This document shows, piece after piece, positions 1 through 14,998 of a DNA stretch of 64,000 bases (the stretch's first letter is position 1; every line of letters begins with the position of its first letter). The position numbers and the translations under genes are program-made. The notes under the pieces are model-generated. The model searched no databases. It saw only the letters and a list, made by a program, of their open reading frames with translations, and had not been told where the DNA came from. The DNA is from Chionis minor (taxonomy: Eukaryota; Chordata; Aves; Charadriiformes; Chionididae), in NCBI GenBank assembly GCA_013398295.1, contig VZSF01011141.1, forward strand, positions 314,157 to 378,156, in the 5' to 3' direction.

Positions 1-1227
1 GTTGTTGTGTGGTGACTTGTATATCCAATTCCAACACAGCAAAGAAACCCCATTTTTATGAATTTACAGAGGAGTTTTGCCTTGGACTTTTAGTGGCTCC
101 AGGCTTTCACCTACCACCTAACTTTCATATAACCTACAAAGTTTCAGCTGACAAAGTTACTACCTGGTAACTAGACATATGGTGGCTTCACAGCACAGAG
201 AGGGAAGATCTTCACGTCAGTGCTGGCAACTGTGCTTGTGTAGGCATCCTGGAGTTTACATTTAACATCCTCTCTTGCACACACATCTCCACGCAGTCAG
301 AGCAGAGGCAACCTCTCCACGTACAGTGTTAAAAATCAAAAAGTAGCTTCCATCTTCTGCCATGAGAGACGAACCACTTGTCAGAGTGCTCAAGCTGCAG
401 GTGGAGCACTAGGGACCCTTGCGTGCAATATGGACCTTGCTCATTTTCCAAAGCTGAAAGCTAGCATGTTCGAAACTTGCAAGGTAGCTGTCACTGTATG
501 GACTGTGACTTTTCATGACGATGATGAAAATTAAGGTAATATTTTTCTCACTATTTCTTCATTAAAATCCCCTCCTTAACCTCTCCTCAGATGCCTGACA
601 TGCTATTGAAATTTCTGATTCAGAAACGTTCACAGTCGCTCCTGTGTAATACTGTTGTGTGATCAAAAATGGGTGAGTAAAATCATGTCAATCCAAAACA
701 GAAGACACATACATGTGGAGCAGAATGGAAAAGCTACCAGAACGCTGTTATATTTACCGAAGTGAACTATGCTCCTGAAATAGCCAGCGTCATCATGGCA
801 GCAATTTCAGCAGCTTGTGTTGATCCTGAATATATGATAAATGTAGCATCATTTGTGCATCTAACTGGTGAGAAACTCTTTAGTAATTTTTTGTTCCTAA
901 TGAACTTGTGTCCTATTCGCCGGCTGGGCTTAACTCCACATTTTCATCTTCCAGTAACACAACCTGCACACTTTGTCTGCTGGGTGGGAATTCGTTCTTT
1001 TATACACAGCAGATGCACTCACTGTATGGCTGTCAGTGGACTAAGTAATTCATGAATATGGCTCTTAGTTCTCTTGTCAGAGAATCAAGAAATGATGCTG
1101 AAAGTGTCAAACACTTTTTTTTAGCTTTCAAGGTAGCGGTCCCCAGTATCAACCTCCCAACATACTCTTAACTTTCCTCAACAATCAGTGGAATTATTCA
1201 GAACCCAAATAAAAACACAAACTTTCC
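1..1227. other. Downstream flank, no gene seen
   Basis: AT-rich sequence beyond the inferred EYA4 3' end. The 97-codon plus-strand frame at 762-1055 has no recognisable domain. This may be intergenic or a distal part of a longer 3' UTR. Confidence 0.5.
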
Positions 1228-1233
1228 TTTATT
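1228..1233 (-). terminator. Candidate poly(A) signal AATAAA
   Basis: AATAAA on the minus strand, the only canonical hexamer I found between the stop codon and the window start. It is followed within 30 nt by a GU/U-rich run (GTTTGTGTTTTTATTTGGG), which fits a downstream cleavage element. Confidence 0.5.
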
Positions 1234-2008
1234 ATTTTTTCTTACTGCAACAAATAAACGCTTTGGTGCAGCCTTGCTCTTTGATTTCTTTGAATTTCTA
1301 ATTTGGTCATGTCAAACATTACCACAAAGGTTTTTTTGTTTATCTACATAGCTTTTAACCAAAATTACATTATAACACACGAACACAGTCTTCTCTTTAA
1401 GGCACAACACATCATTATGCACATTCTGTTTGCCAAACTTATAAAAGAGACAATATTATATAACCCTCTCCCTCCCCTGCCCCTCCCAAAAGAAAGAAAA
1501 ATTGCATCCACTTCCAAAATCAGCTGCTAATAAAGTCACAGTAAATTATTTTCATCAATAATTTACACAAATTACAGGTCTAGACAGGATTGTCATTATA
1601 CAGTCTGAGTGCATTCCAATTCAGATTTTCTGGGTTAGGTAGGCTAAAGTCTGGTTCAAACCTCAGTGCTGAGAATATATCCCATTTTGAGGAATGTTGT
1701 TGAACACCACCTTGTCGGCTGGAAAACGCATGTTGGTGCTTTGCCAGTTCGAGTCCTTTGTTCACTCCTGTCAGGGCTCACTTGGTGTGTACCAGCAACC
1801 TCCACAGTTTTAAATCATTTAAAAACGTTGCATATATAAGACCATAGAGCTTCCTTACGTAGCACTAACTTTTTTTTTAACTCCATTCAGCAATCTGAAT
1901 TCTTCAATTTGGAATTTTTAATTCCAAATATTTCTTCCCTTCTTAAGACAATTCATATGTGTAAAGCCAGAGGCATTGAATCACACATAAAAATTCAGTG
2001 TACTTGAA

Positions 2009-2033
2009 ATATATATATATATATAAAAAAAAA
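2009..2033. repeat. (AT)n plus A run in the EYA4 3' UTR
   Basis: About eight AT units followed by nine A on the plus strand. In the mRNA this is U9 then (AU)8, starting about 24 nt past the stop codon. Confidence 0.9.
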
Positions 2034-2056
2034 GGATCGCCAACTTTAGAACACAG

Positions 2057-2137
2057 TTACAAATACTCTAGTTCCAGTGCTTGATGGAGAGCCAAGAGGT
2101 CCGAATGACTGGATATCCTCCAGAAAGGCATGTTGTG
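2057..2137 (-). CDS. EYA4: EYA4 terminal coding exon e17 and stop
   Basis: The coding part encodes HNMPFWRISSHSDLLALHQA, then LELEYL and TAA at 2057-2059. The acceptor is acaaacacag. This C-terminal tail is nearly invariant in vertebrate EYA proteins, and the LLALHQ wording is that of EYA4 as I recall it. The exon continues into the 3' UTR. Confidence 0.98.
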   Translation of the reverse strand, partial: HNMPFWRISSHSDLLALHQALELEYL

Positions 2138-3747
2138 CTGTGTTTGTTAGAGGGGGGAAAAGGTCAGGAAAGATGAACACTGTGACACAGGGCGGTATAT
2201 GACACACGAGCCTAACCAGATTACCACCACGTTATTTTACACCACCGTGTTTCTGGATTGATTTTTGCTAGTAAAGTACTGACAAAAATCAGACCAAAAT
2301 AGATCTGAGCTTAATAGTTCAACTGAAGGTAAAATACTTACACAATTTCTTAACAGTTTCTTTGGAAAAAGTTATTTAGTAAGGCCTATTTGCCTATTGT
2401 TAGCATGCGAACCCATACAAAGGAGCATTAATGGGAAATCCATTTCTGCTCCACTTACTACATTTTGCAAAAGACCGAATGATCATTTCAAGGGCTTAAG
2501 ACTTTCATTAAAAGAGGCTTCAGACACAACACTTTGAAACAGAGCTGAATTACATTTTTGTCCATCTAGGGGGAAAAAAAGAAATCTGTTTTCGGGAAAG
2601 AATAACGCATTTCTGGTTTAAAAAAGATAAGTTGTATTGCCGAAAGCATCAGTGCCTGTGAGAGATGTAGACATATGCACTATTCTCCTTTCAGCAATTA
2701 GTCAGAATAGAAAAAAAACATGTTTTCATGTTCTGTTCAGATCTATTTGTAATGTACTGTATTGATCCATCTCTCTGAATTCTGTATCTATTCATGCAAT
2801 ATAGCCAACATTAAGGAAAAAGCATGCCAAACTGGAAAGTACACAATCCAACCACCTTTGTTTCGCACAAACTATAAGACCCATCACCAGTACTGGACCT
2901 GTGTTAAGGAACCATTTGGAATGAGCATTTTGGTTATTTTCATTTTGTTCCCATTCCAGCTACAACACTAAAAGGGCACTTTATTTTGCTGCTCCTAGCA
3001 CAATATTTACATCACTTGTCCTGTGTAGATATCATGAGGCAAAATCTTTCCATTTCTGCACACTTCCAGGGTTATACTGGGAAGTACGGTGCAAATTACT
3101 AATTTGATCTGTCTCTGAACATTGAAAATTTATCTGGTGAAACTTAGAATTGAATTATTATCATGAGAAAATTGAGTATTTCTAAAGAAACAATTCTTTG
3201 TTAGAAAGACAGATTTGGTGCACAATTAGTATGTTGTGTTCTTTTTCCTTTTGCAGATATGTCTTTATTGAAGCAAATTATATGTTCATCATATTTGCTC
3301 CAGTAAACTAGACATCTTCATCTATGTTAGTAAAGCATTTGCACAGACCTTTAGATGTTTTCCCATGTTCTCTGTAATACTTCTCTTGAAACCTCCCTGA
3401 TTTCACCATTTAAAGACAAATACCACCCAACCTTCATGTCATAGCCCTTTCTCTCTCTTCTGTTTATCTTTAATATGCTTGAAGCTAGTCAGACATTTTT
3501 GCTGCCATCATTTTTCATTTCTTTTTAAAATAATTTTGCATTTTTTTCTTTCCAAACTGAAGTGAAGCAAATGCTAGAATCCAAATGGTTCATTTCACTC
3601 TAAGTTTTGATCTCATCATGCTCTTGTTGCCTTGAATCTGTGGACTGAAATTGTCATTTTGCCATTGTGCAATGCTGACAGAAATGCAAACAGAAAGGCT
3701 TGCATTAGTAGCTACGTATCACACCAACATTTCAGGAGACAGGTTAC
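2138..3747 (-). other. EYA4: EYA4 intron between 16B and e17
   Basis: 1610 nt bounded by donor gtaacctg and acceptor acaaacacag. No further EYA-like exon, repeat or RNA gene recognised. Confidence 0.9.
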
Positions 3748-3848
3748 CTTTTTTGCTGCCTGTTCTTCTTCTACACCATCCCCAATTACAACATATACTA
3801 CTTTTCTGCCAAACCTTTGCATTATTCGTTCAAAGCAACTTTCTTTTC
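3748..3848 (-). CDS. EYA4: EYA4 mutually exclusive exon 16B (GDGVEEE form)
   Basis: 101 nt encoding (G)[18 protein letters not shown], then [15 protein letters not shown]. The acceptor is tttatcttccag and the donor gtaacctg. It matches the canonical EYA1/EYA2/EYA4 form. It begins 39 nt after exon 16A ends. If it followed 16A directly it would be read out of frame and stop nine codons in (TAA). It joins e17 exactly at a codon boundary (Lys-Lys, then His-Asn-Met). Confidence 0.97.
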
Positions 3849-3887
3849 CTGGAAGATAAATGAGATAAGAGTTCAGAGTGAAGTTAC
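3849..3887 (-). other. EYA4: 39-nt spacer between the two alternative exons
   Basis: It starts gtaac and ends cttccag on the transcribed strand. A CTGAAC branch-point-like site lies only about 15 nt from the GT and about 24 nt from the AG. At 39 nt it is far below the usual vertebrate minimum for a spliceable intron, so it should enforce exclusive use of one exon. Retained, it reads into TGA after four codons. Confidence 0.9.
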
Positions 3888-3988
3888 CTGATTAGCTGCA
3901 TGTTCCTCATCTCGGCCATCTCCAATCACAACATAAGTTATGTTAGTGCCAAATCTGGACACTATACGCTCAAAACAGCTCTCTTTGC
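3888..3988 (-). CDS. EYA4: EYA4 mutually exclusive exon 16A (GDGRDEE form)
   Basis: 101 nt encoding (G)[18 protein letters not shown], then [15 protein letters not shown]. The acceptor is gtttttcag and the donor gtaacttc. GDG is HAD motif IV, which binds the catalytic metal. It is the upstream member of a tandem pair with 3748-3848, of equal length and phase, with 22 of 33 residues identical. It has fewer basic residues than its partner around the FG turn (TN for RK) and at the end (NQ for KK). It resembles EYA3 at these positions from memory, and a human EYA4 isoform carries the same block. Confidence 0.95.
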
Positions 3989-6168
3989 CTGAAAAACAAT
4001 GCACTACTTATTCAAGCTATCAAGTAAGTTATGGTGAAGGCCTAAAAAGGATTATTGCAGTGGGAAGACATTGTTACTACTACTTTTTAGTTCCCAGCCT
4101 TGGGATTTAGAGCTAAGACTGGTAAAAAACAATTAATTCCCTTAGTGATACTAAGCTGTTCCACGTAAAACGAAATCTCTTAAGAATTACACGAAAGCCA
4201 CTAAGATAAAGGAATTAGCAGCACTGCAAAAACTAATAGGTCAGTGAATGAATAATTGAATTTAAATATTTCCCTATTATTGTAGTAATATTTTTTCAAG
4301 GAAAACAGAAATTTTAATTCTAATGTATCTGCAGCAATGACTGATGTAGCAATGGAAAAAGTGTTCAAAGAGCAATGGACAAGCAAAATAAAATTAGTTC
4401 CTGGGAGAACTTCCATGAAGCATTTGGCTCTTTTGGAGAAATGTGGAAGCAAGCAGGCTAAGCCAGTAACAACAATAAACAGGATTGAAAGGGACCAAGC
4501 AGAGTCATCTATTGATCTTCTCATTGTACTGCAGGTTCAGTTTTACCAACAAATGTTTGTGCTATCGATCCTAAAACTGTCCTTGTATGACGATTTCACT
4601 GTTTCCACAGTTGATCTCCATATTTAACGAATCCTTTCCATTAGGAAGTTTCTCTTTGACATGTGACCTACGTGTGCCCTGTTGCAAAGAAGTCATCACC
4701 TATTGTCATACCTCCAACCAACGTAAAGATTATTTCTTTCCTCTCTGCAATAGCTTTTTACCCTGGTTGTTATTATGTCTACCCCTGCCCCACGTTTTTC
4801 ATTCTATTCTCCCAAGCTCATGATTTCTAGATCTCCGATTCTTACTGCTCTCCTCTTGGTTTTTTTCCGATGGCCCACAAAAAAGGGCTTATGATTAGGA
4901 AAAGCAGTGTGTGTTAACTGCTGAGTGAGGACCAGATTTCAGTGTGTGGAAGCAAAAGCTGCAATTCCAGTCCTGTGCTCAGCACAGCGCAGAGGTCACT
5001 GAGAGGAAAAGTAGAGAGAGATCTTGTACCCCAGCGTTTGCGGTGCTCCCAACAAGGCTGTAACAGCAGCCATACTGTTCCCAGAAGGAATTCCTAGTGC
5101 AGAATTCTTTTGACAGAGCCTCCAGAGACTGTGCTCTACTTCACCACCCCCTTCTATGCTGTTGGCACTATTTCTTAATGCTCCTTCCTTTGGTCCGAGT
5201 GCAATCTCTGTGCGTGAATCCAACATGCACAGGCTGTATGAGAGATGACGTTCATTCCAGAGACTGCTCAGTGCCATGTGGTATTTGGGATACTTTGTGC
5301 GTGGACTTCAGTTTTTAAAGTATTTGAGGCATTTCTATCTGAAGGACAGCTACAGCTAATTAAAGGATCACTGAGGTTAATAGTTTTTCCTGACATTGTT
5401 AGAATACGCATTGTTTTTTCACTTGTGAAAATCATTTAGGAAACATATTGTAATGCTTTTGTCAATAAAGTGTCACACTCCATGTTATATAAGCTGTCAT
5501 AGTTATAGAAATCAAGCATTCCTGAATTAATAATTGGTAAATCATGAAATCTGCCAAAATTATCAGTTGTTGTAGGCTGCGTCACATTTCACATGAATGA
5601 TAACTTTTCTTGGTTTACAAGAAAATTCTGGATGTAATTTCCAAACCCCATGAATTTCCAAACTGTAACACACAAGAGGTACACAGTTATCAACAGAACA
5701 GGGAAGTGCCCTTGTGGCATCCATCAACACAGCTTCTGTTGGCAACAGTTGTCATTACCATCACTAATGTACTATGCTTCCACAAAAAGCTCGTGAAGCG
5801 GTGGCCTAGCTTATATGGAGCTGAAGGTCAGAGCAGACGCTATTTTAACACAAGTTCTGCTTAGATTTGCATTCACAAAGCACTTTTCGTCATTCTTTTC
5901 TACGCATTTTTTGTTCTCTGCACCATCCTTAGGAGTTTCTGAGGCTTTTAATCAGTATGGGGACCTTTATTCCTTCAGACATTATTGAAAATAATGTGAA
6001 TTTGGAATTTATTGACATAAACACATCTGAACATATGTGTAGGCAATGCCTACATCTTATAGAAGCCACTGTAAGTGTCAGGGAAGTGGCTTGGAATCCA
6101 TCCACTACCAGTAAAAAAAAATTGGTAACACAGTGCAGTCAGAATGGACGAAAGAATAATTTTCTTAC
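3989..6168 (-). other. EYA4: EYA4 intron before exon 16A
   Basis: 2180 nt. Nothing beyond intronic sequence recognised. It must carry the competing splice signals for the 16A/16B choice. Chance frames of 60-107 codons here are not supported. Confidence 0.85.
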
Positions 6169-6290
6169 CTATTTTGGTTGCACTGTAAATATTTTCAATA
6201 GGAAAAGCTCCTCCTAAGCTGTATAGTAGAACTTTTGCAAGTGCTGGGATAAGCTGGGTTGTTGTTACCAACACGTTTACACAGTTACTC
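6169..6290 (-). CDS. EYA4: EYA4 coding exon e15 (HAD motifs II and III)
   Basis: 122 nt encoding [20 protein letters not shown], then [20 protein letters not shown]. The VTTTQL segment holds the HAD motif II Thr and SATKIGK holds the motif III Lys of the Eya phosphatase. The acceptor is ctcattgcag and the donor gtaagaaa. It ends with G of a Gly codon, so both candidate downstream exons, starting GC or GA, restore Gly. Confidence 0.98.
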
Positions 6291-10776
<4,486 letters not shown>

Positions 10777-10833
10777 TCAATTTATTTAATCTTTGAAGAA
10801 AAAAAAAAAGAAGAAATAAATGCTCTATCTTAC

Positions 10834-10892
10834 CTTAGGTCTTGTCCATTATCGTCAGAAGAAACATCATCTATGTGTACTTGATCACATTC
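10834..10892 (-). CDS. EYA4: EYA4 coding exon e12 (Eya domain, acidic)
   Basis: 59 nt encoding [19 protein letters not shown], an acidic loop of the Eya domain. The acceptor is a T tract ending ccaacag and the donor gtaagata. It ends with AG of a split Ser codon. Only a 110-nt intron separates it from e13. Confidence 0.97.
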
Positions 10893-12168
10893 CTGTTGGA
10901 AAAAAAAAAAATCAAATGATAAATTATCTTATAAGAGAGTATGCTCTCCATATGCTTAGTACAGATGTTGGAAATCATCAGTGCAGGCCACTAAGTGCAC
11001 CAGAAGATGGCAGCGTATGTACACTTACAGCTTCCTATTACCGTCAATTTCTTTAAAATAATACAACCTTCGCTCCTTCTACACTGAATAAATTACTAGC
11101 TAAAATAGGCCTTTAGAAAGGTGGTATGTAATTTTAGTGGGATTTTAGATTAAAATTATTTTAATTGAAAAAAACCCAACAATTACAAGTCTCATTTATA
11201 GTCTCTCCAGCGTATCAATATTCCAAAATCACCTAAACCTTATTTCCCCACCTTCCTAAAAGCCAGTGATGATGAACTTCCACAGGCATCTAATTTCTGT
11301 TAAGTCTCTAGGAGTTTGGATGCTTATCAGATTCTTTTCTTGATTTATCCAAATGCCTTCGGCTGGAAAACCACAATCAAGTAGTCCTGGAGAATTTAAT
11401 TATTCCCTGGTTTCAGAAGGAATGGAAGTAACTCCAGGGAACTGAGGTACACTGGAAAACTGAACTCCTCTCCAAGCCGGTTTTATAATTGGATAGCTAT
11501 CAAATATCCTTTTCCGCACAGTGGTTACAGCAGAAAGATAGGAAAATGTGGGGGAAGCACAAATAAATAAATAACTCAAGCCACCACACAACAGTAAATA
11601 TGAACAGGTATCGTATTACTGTTTTCTGTAGTTGTTAAAATTAACTTCTTAACCCAAAGATACCCCTGAAATTCAGTGTCTGGAGATTTTACTTTCCTGC
11701 ATGTAAGTACTGTTTTAATATTTAAAATACCTGTTGTTAATATAATCCTAATATAATTTATGGAAAAGTTCAAGGACGTACTTAAAAATTATTCCCCAGC
11801 TAATGTTTTCAGATAATTTAATCTCATCGCTAAGACAAAATGAGGCTGAACTTTCAAAATGCACAGTTCTGTGCCTCAAATAGTTGTCTGAGTCACTTAC
11901 TTCGAATAAAGTTGCTGACAAGCAGCACTTAATTCAGACTCTCTGTGACATGCAGAAGTACACAGTTGTAAGTTTCCAGTCTCAGTCTTGTACCAGTGCT
12001 AACTTGTTCAGATGAAGGATAAATCTGAACAGGGGAGTGATTTCCAAATGTCTATGCCACAAGTTCCTAGACTGTGAATTTGGGGAATTACCATTTCTTC
12101 TTTCTGTTCTGTTTGCTTTGCACTGAATGAAAACTTAACAGGCTTTTACCCACATGAAGAAAGATGTT

Positions 12169-12183
12169 AAAAAAAAAAAAAAA
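12169..12183. repeat. A homopolymer
   Basis: Fifteen consecutive A, followed by AG-rich sequence. Confidence 0.9.
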
Positions 12184-14935
12184 GAAAGCAGTTTTTGTAT
12201 AAAATATATACTTATAATTTCATTTTCAAATACGTAATTTCATTGCATTACACAAGCAATTACAATTTAAAATTTTGTGTCAATACTAAAAGAGTAAGTG
12301 GTCAAACTCTGCTCATCTGGCTTAATCCATTAAGACAGGCATGAAAGAACAGCATTAAAGGAACAGAAACGAAGCATTCTTCTCCCCACTGGAGTAATAA
12401 AATTTTTTGGTTCTGTCTGAGGAGATTATCTTGAACTGTAGAATATTTTAAAGAAGCTGCTTTTGGATGTAAATAGCAGATGAAAAGAGAAAGAAAAGGG
12501 GAAGTGGCAGCTGAAATAAAAGGTGTATTCCTTTATCCTTATTTATTATTTACACTCCAGGAAAAAAATGCAACTATACTCCACCCAGTGTAGAGCAGGA
12601 ACTCAAAAATCAGAAAAAAAGCCCCACTGGGACAAATTCTAACTATATTTTGCAATATCTGAGCAATATCTGGCTTCCGGATCACCTTCACAGATTCCCC
12701 TGGAACTGGTCCCAGTGTAAGATAATATAAAAAGCTTAAAAATCAGTCCTGAAGATTTTGAAGTGTACCAATTAAAAGGAGGGCACACAGAAGCCCTGAT
12801 GGATAAGAAGGAGTGTCTGCTGCTGTTTGAGTTTTGTTAAGCCTTTCAGCTACATTGTTCCAGCTTTGAAAATTCCAGATAACTGTTCTGCTGATAATTT
12901 CATTATTAAGTTATATACGAGTGGGTGCCAAAGCCTCAGCTGTTTACTTTCATTTTTTTATCTCACAGTTTGTCCATTGACTCCAGGAACAGGAGATGAG
13001 GAGAACATGCCATTTTCTGACTACTTGCCCTCTGTACCTGCAAGAAGGTTGTTAAGTTTCCAGCCACAAAAGAGGATCAAACCCAACAGCATTTTCCAGC
13101 CTCCACCTTCTCCCCCTTCCTCTTCTTCTCTGAGATCTACAGCTCACCTCCTCACCATACTGGCAATATGCATTTGCTGACCAAAACCAAATTCAAGTGC
13201 CCACCATTTCTTGCTTTGTTTATTTTCTTGTTTACTTATCTACTTCAACTAAAATGTTTACATTTTACAAATTCAATTATATGGTGTAAAAAAACTTCCC
13301 AGAAAAAAAGGAAAAGCAGGTGCTTTGAGCAGATTTGAGATAGTTCTCTACTTTTCCCAAAAGAAATAGGAAACTGGTGGCACAACACTAGACCTGAGTT
13401 TTGTAAAAGAGATCAAAGAGTTGCAGAGAGGAAGAAAAGAAAGCAAGCTCTCTGTCACTCTAAACATTAAGGTCAAATACTTTTCCCATCAGCTACAGTA
13501 TTGGCTACACTGTGGCTCACTATAAGTGCAAGGTCAAAACTAAGAAAGAGAAAATGTATTTCCTATTACTGAGAGTACAGGAAAGGAATCTAGGTACAAT
13601 AACTGGCTTTCGCTTGAAGCAATACTAATTTAAATTATATCTTAGTGCAGTCAATTCTCTGCAGCAATTTTTAGAGCCTGAAAATTTGAAAGTACAGATT
13701 CAACAAATCATCCATAAAAATTATCCTCCTGGAATGGATGGTAATTTCATTATCCAGTAAAAACATTGACTCACCACACTGAAGACAAAAATGTTATTAC
13801 TGAGGGGATGGCTATTCAGCGCTATGCTTTCTCAGGCTATACAGACACAGATTTTGTGTATATGCTTCAATGTCTGTTAAAACTACTTTGACTTGCCTCC
13901 CAGATTCTGAGACTGCTAAATCCTATTTCTTATTTCTCGTTTCCATTTATAATGGCAAAAAGATGGTGATAAAATCTTATTTAAAACATGTCAGGGTTAT
14001 AATGAAAATGGAAATGTAGTTCAGTTTGTTTGAAGTAAATACTCTTTTTTCTTCATCGTCCTGGGAGTGGAGGGGGATAATGGAGTTTGAAGGTTCACGT
14101 CTAAATTCCTGCTTGCATTTGTAGAAATTGGGGTTTTTTGCATGCGTAGCATGCCCTACCAGCATTTCTAAAAGCTGTCTTAAAATTAATACCTAGATAG
14201 GGAGAAAGACTTCAATTTATTCCTTACCTGGTTGAGAACAGAATGCATTAGTCTGGTTATTATTACAGATCAGAGTCCCATCTCTTAAGCATTGTTTAGG
14301 CACATGAACTTTCTAGAGCACTAGACTCCTATTCTCATGGCAAAACACCAACTGCCCTCCCAAGCGATACTTCTCAAGCTAACTAAAATTTATACACTGA
14401 GAATGAAATAGCTGGAGAACAGCCTAGCCCGAAGTAAAAGTGCAGCTTGGCTGATTAGAACATGGGTTACTGGGTCAGCAGGGAATGCCTCAGCAGATCG
14501 GAATTTCTGCATCAGCAGTCATTGTAGTGAGACAGATTTGCATAGAGGAAGGAAAACTTTATTTTTGTATATGATAGCTTTCAATAACTTGGTTATTATT
14601 ACTAGACCCCAGTATGTGGTGTTTGCAACCAAGAAAGACAGGGAAAAAAGAGAGCTCAGACAACGTAGTGACCGGAGTCAGTATTACAAGAATACAGGCG
14701 CATTAGTACATTACAGTTGTCATGTATGGAGCCATGAGGTTTATTGTGGGATGAAGATGAAAGCAAGACAGAAGGTATGGGATCTGATGGCTCAGCATTA
14801 AAAAAGTGAGACGATGAAAGGATAAGTAATCTGCCTTGTGAATAAAGGCCTATCTCACTTCCTCCAGTAAGAACTGAAGGGTTTGTGTCTTGATGGCCAT
14901 GACCATCAGCAGCTCAGCACTCATCTCCCCTCTCC

Positions 14936-14998
14936 TGGGGGAGGATGGAGAGAGGAAGACAAAGAGAGATGGAGAGAGGGAGAGAGATAAAGGAGAGA
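14936..14998. repeat. Purine-rich (GGAGA) low-complexity tract
   Basis: About 60 nt that are almost entirely G and A, with single pyrimidine interruptions, built from GGAGA and GAGA units. Confidence 0.8.

Larger units (their letters stand above)
1228..2056 (-). other. EYA4: EYA4 3' UTR (extent inferred)
   Basis: Sequence after the stop down to the first good poly(A) signal on the minus strand. It contains a U9 run and an (AU)8 run about 25-50 nt after the stop. The open frame at 1580-1765 on this strand has no similarity I recognise and is taken as UTR. The true end is uncertain, because mammalian EYA4 3' UTRs can be several kilobases long. Confidence 0.55.

Noticed and set aside
1580..1765. 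61-codon minus-strand frame downstream of the EYA4 stop
   Set aside because: Considered as an alternative last exon, but it lies after the stop in the same exon and does not resemble the EYA C-terminus; treated as UTR.
4201..4627. Overlapping frames of 107 (minus) and 96 (plus) codons near the alternative exons
   Set aside because: Neither resembles an Eya-domain exon, and they read through each other; no third copy of exon 16 found.
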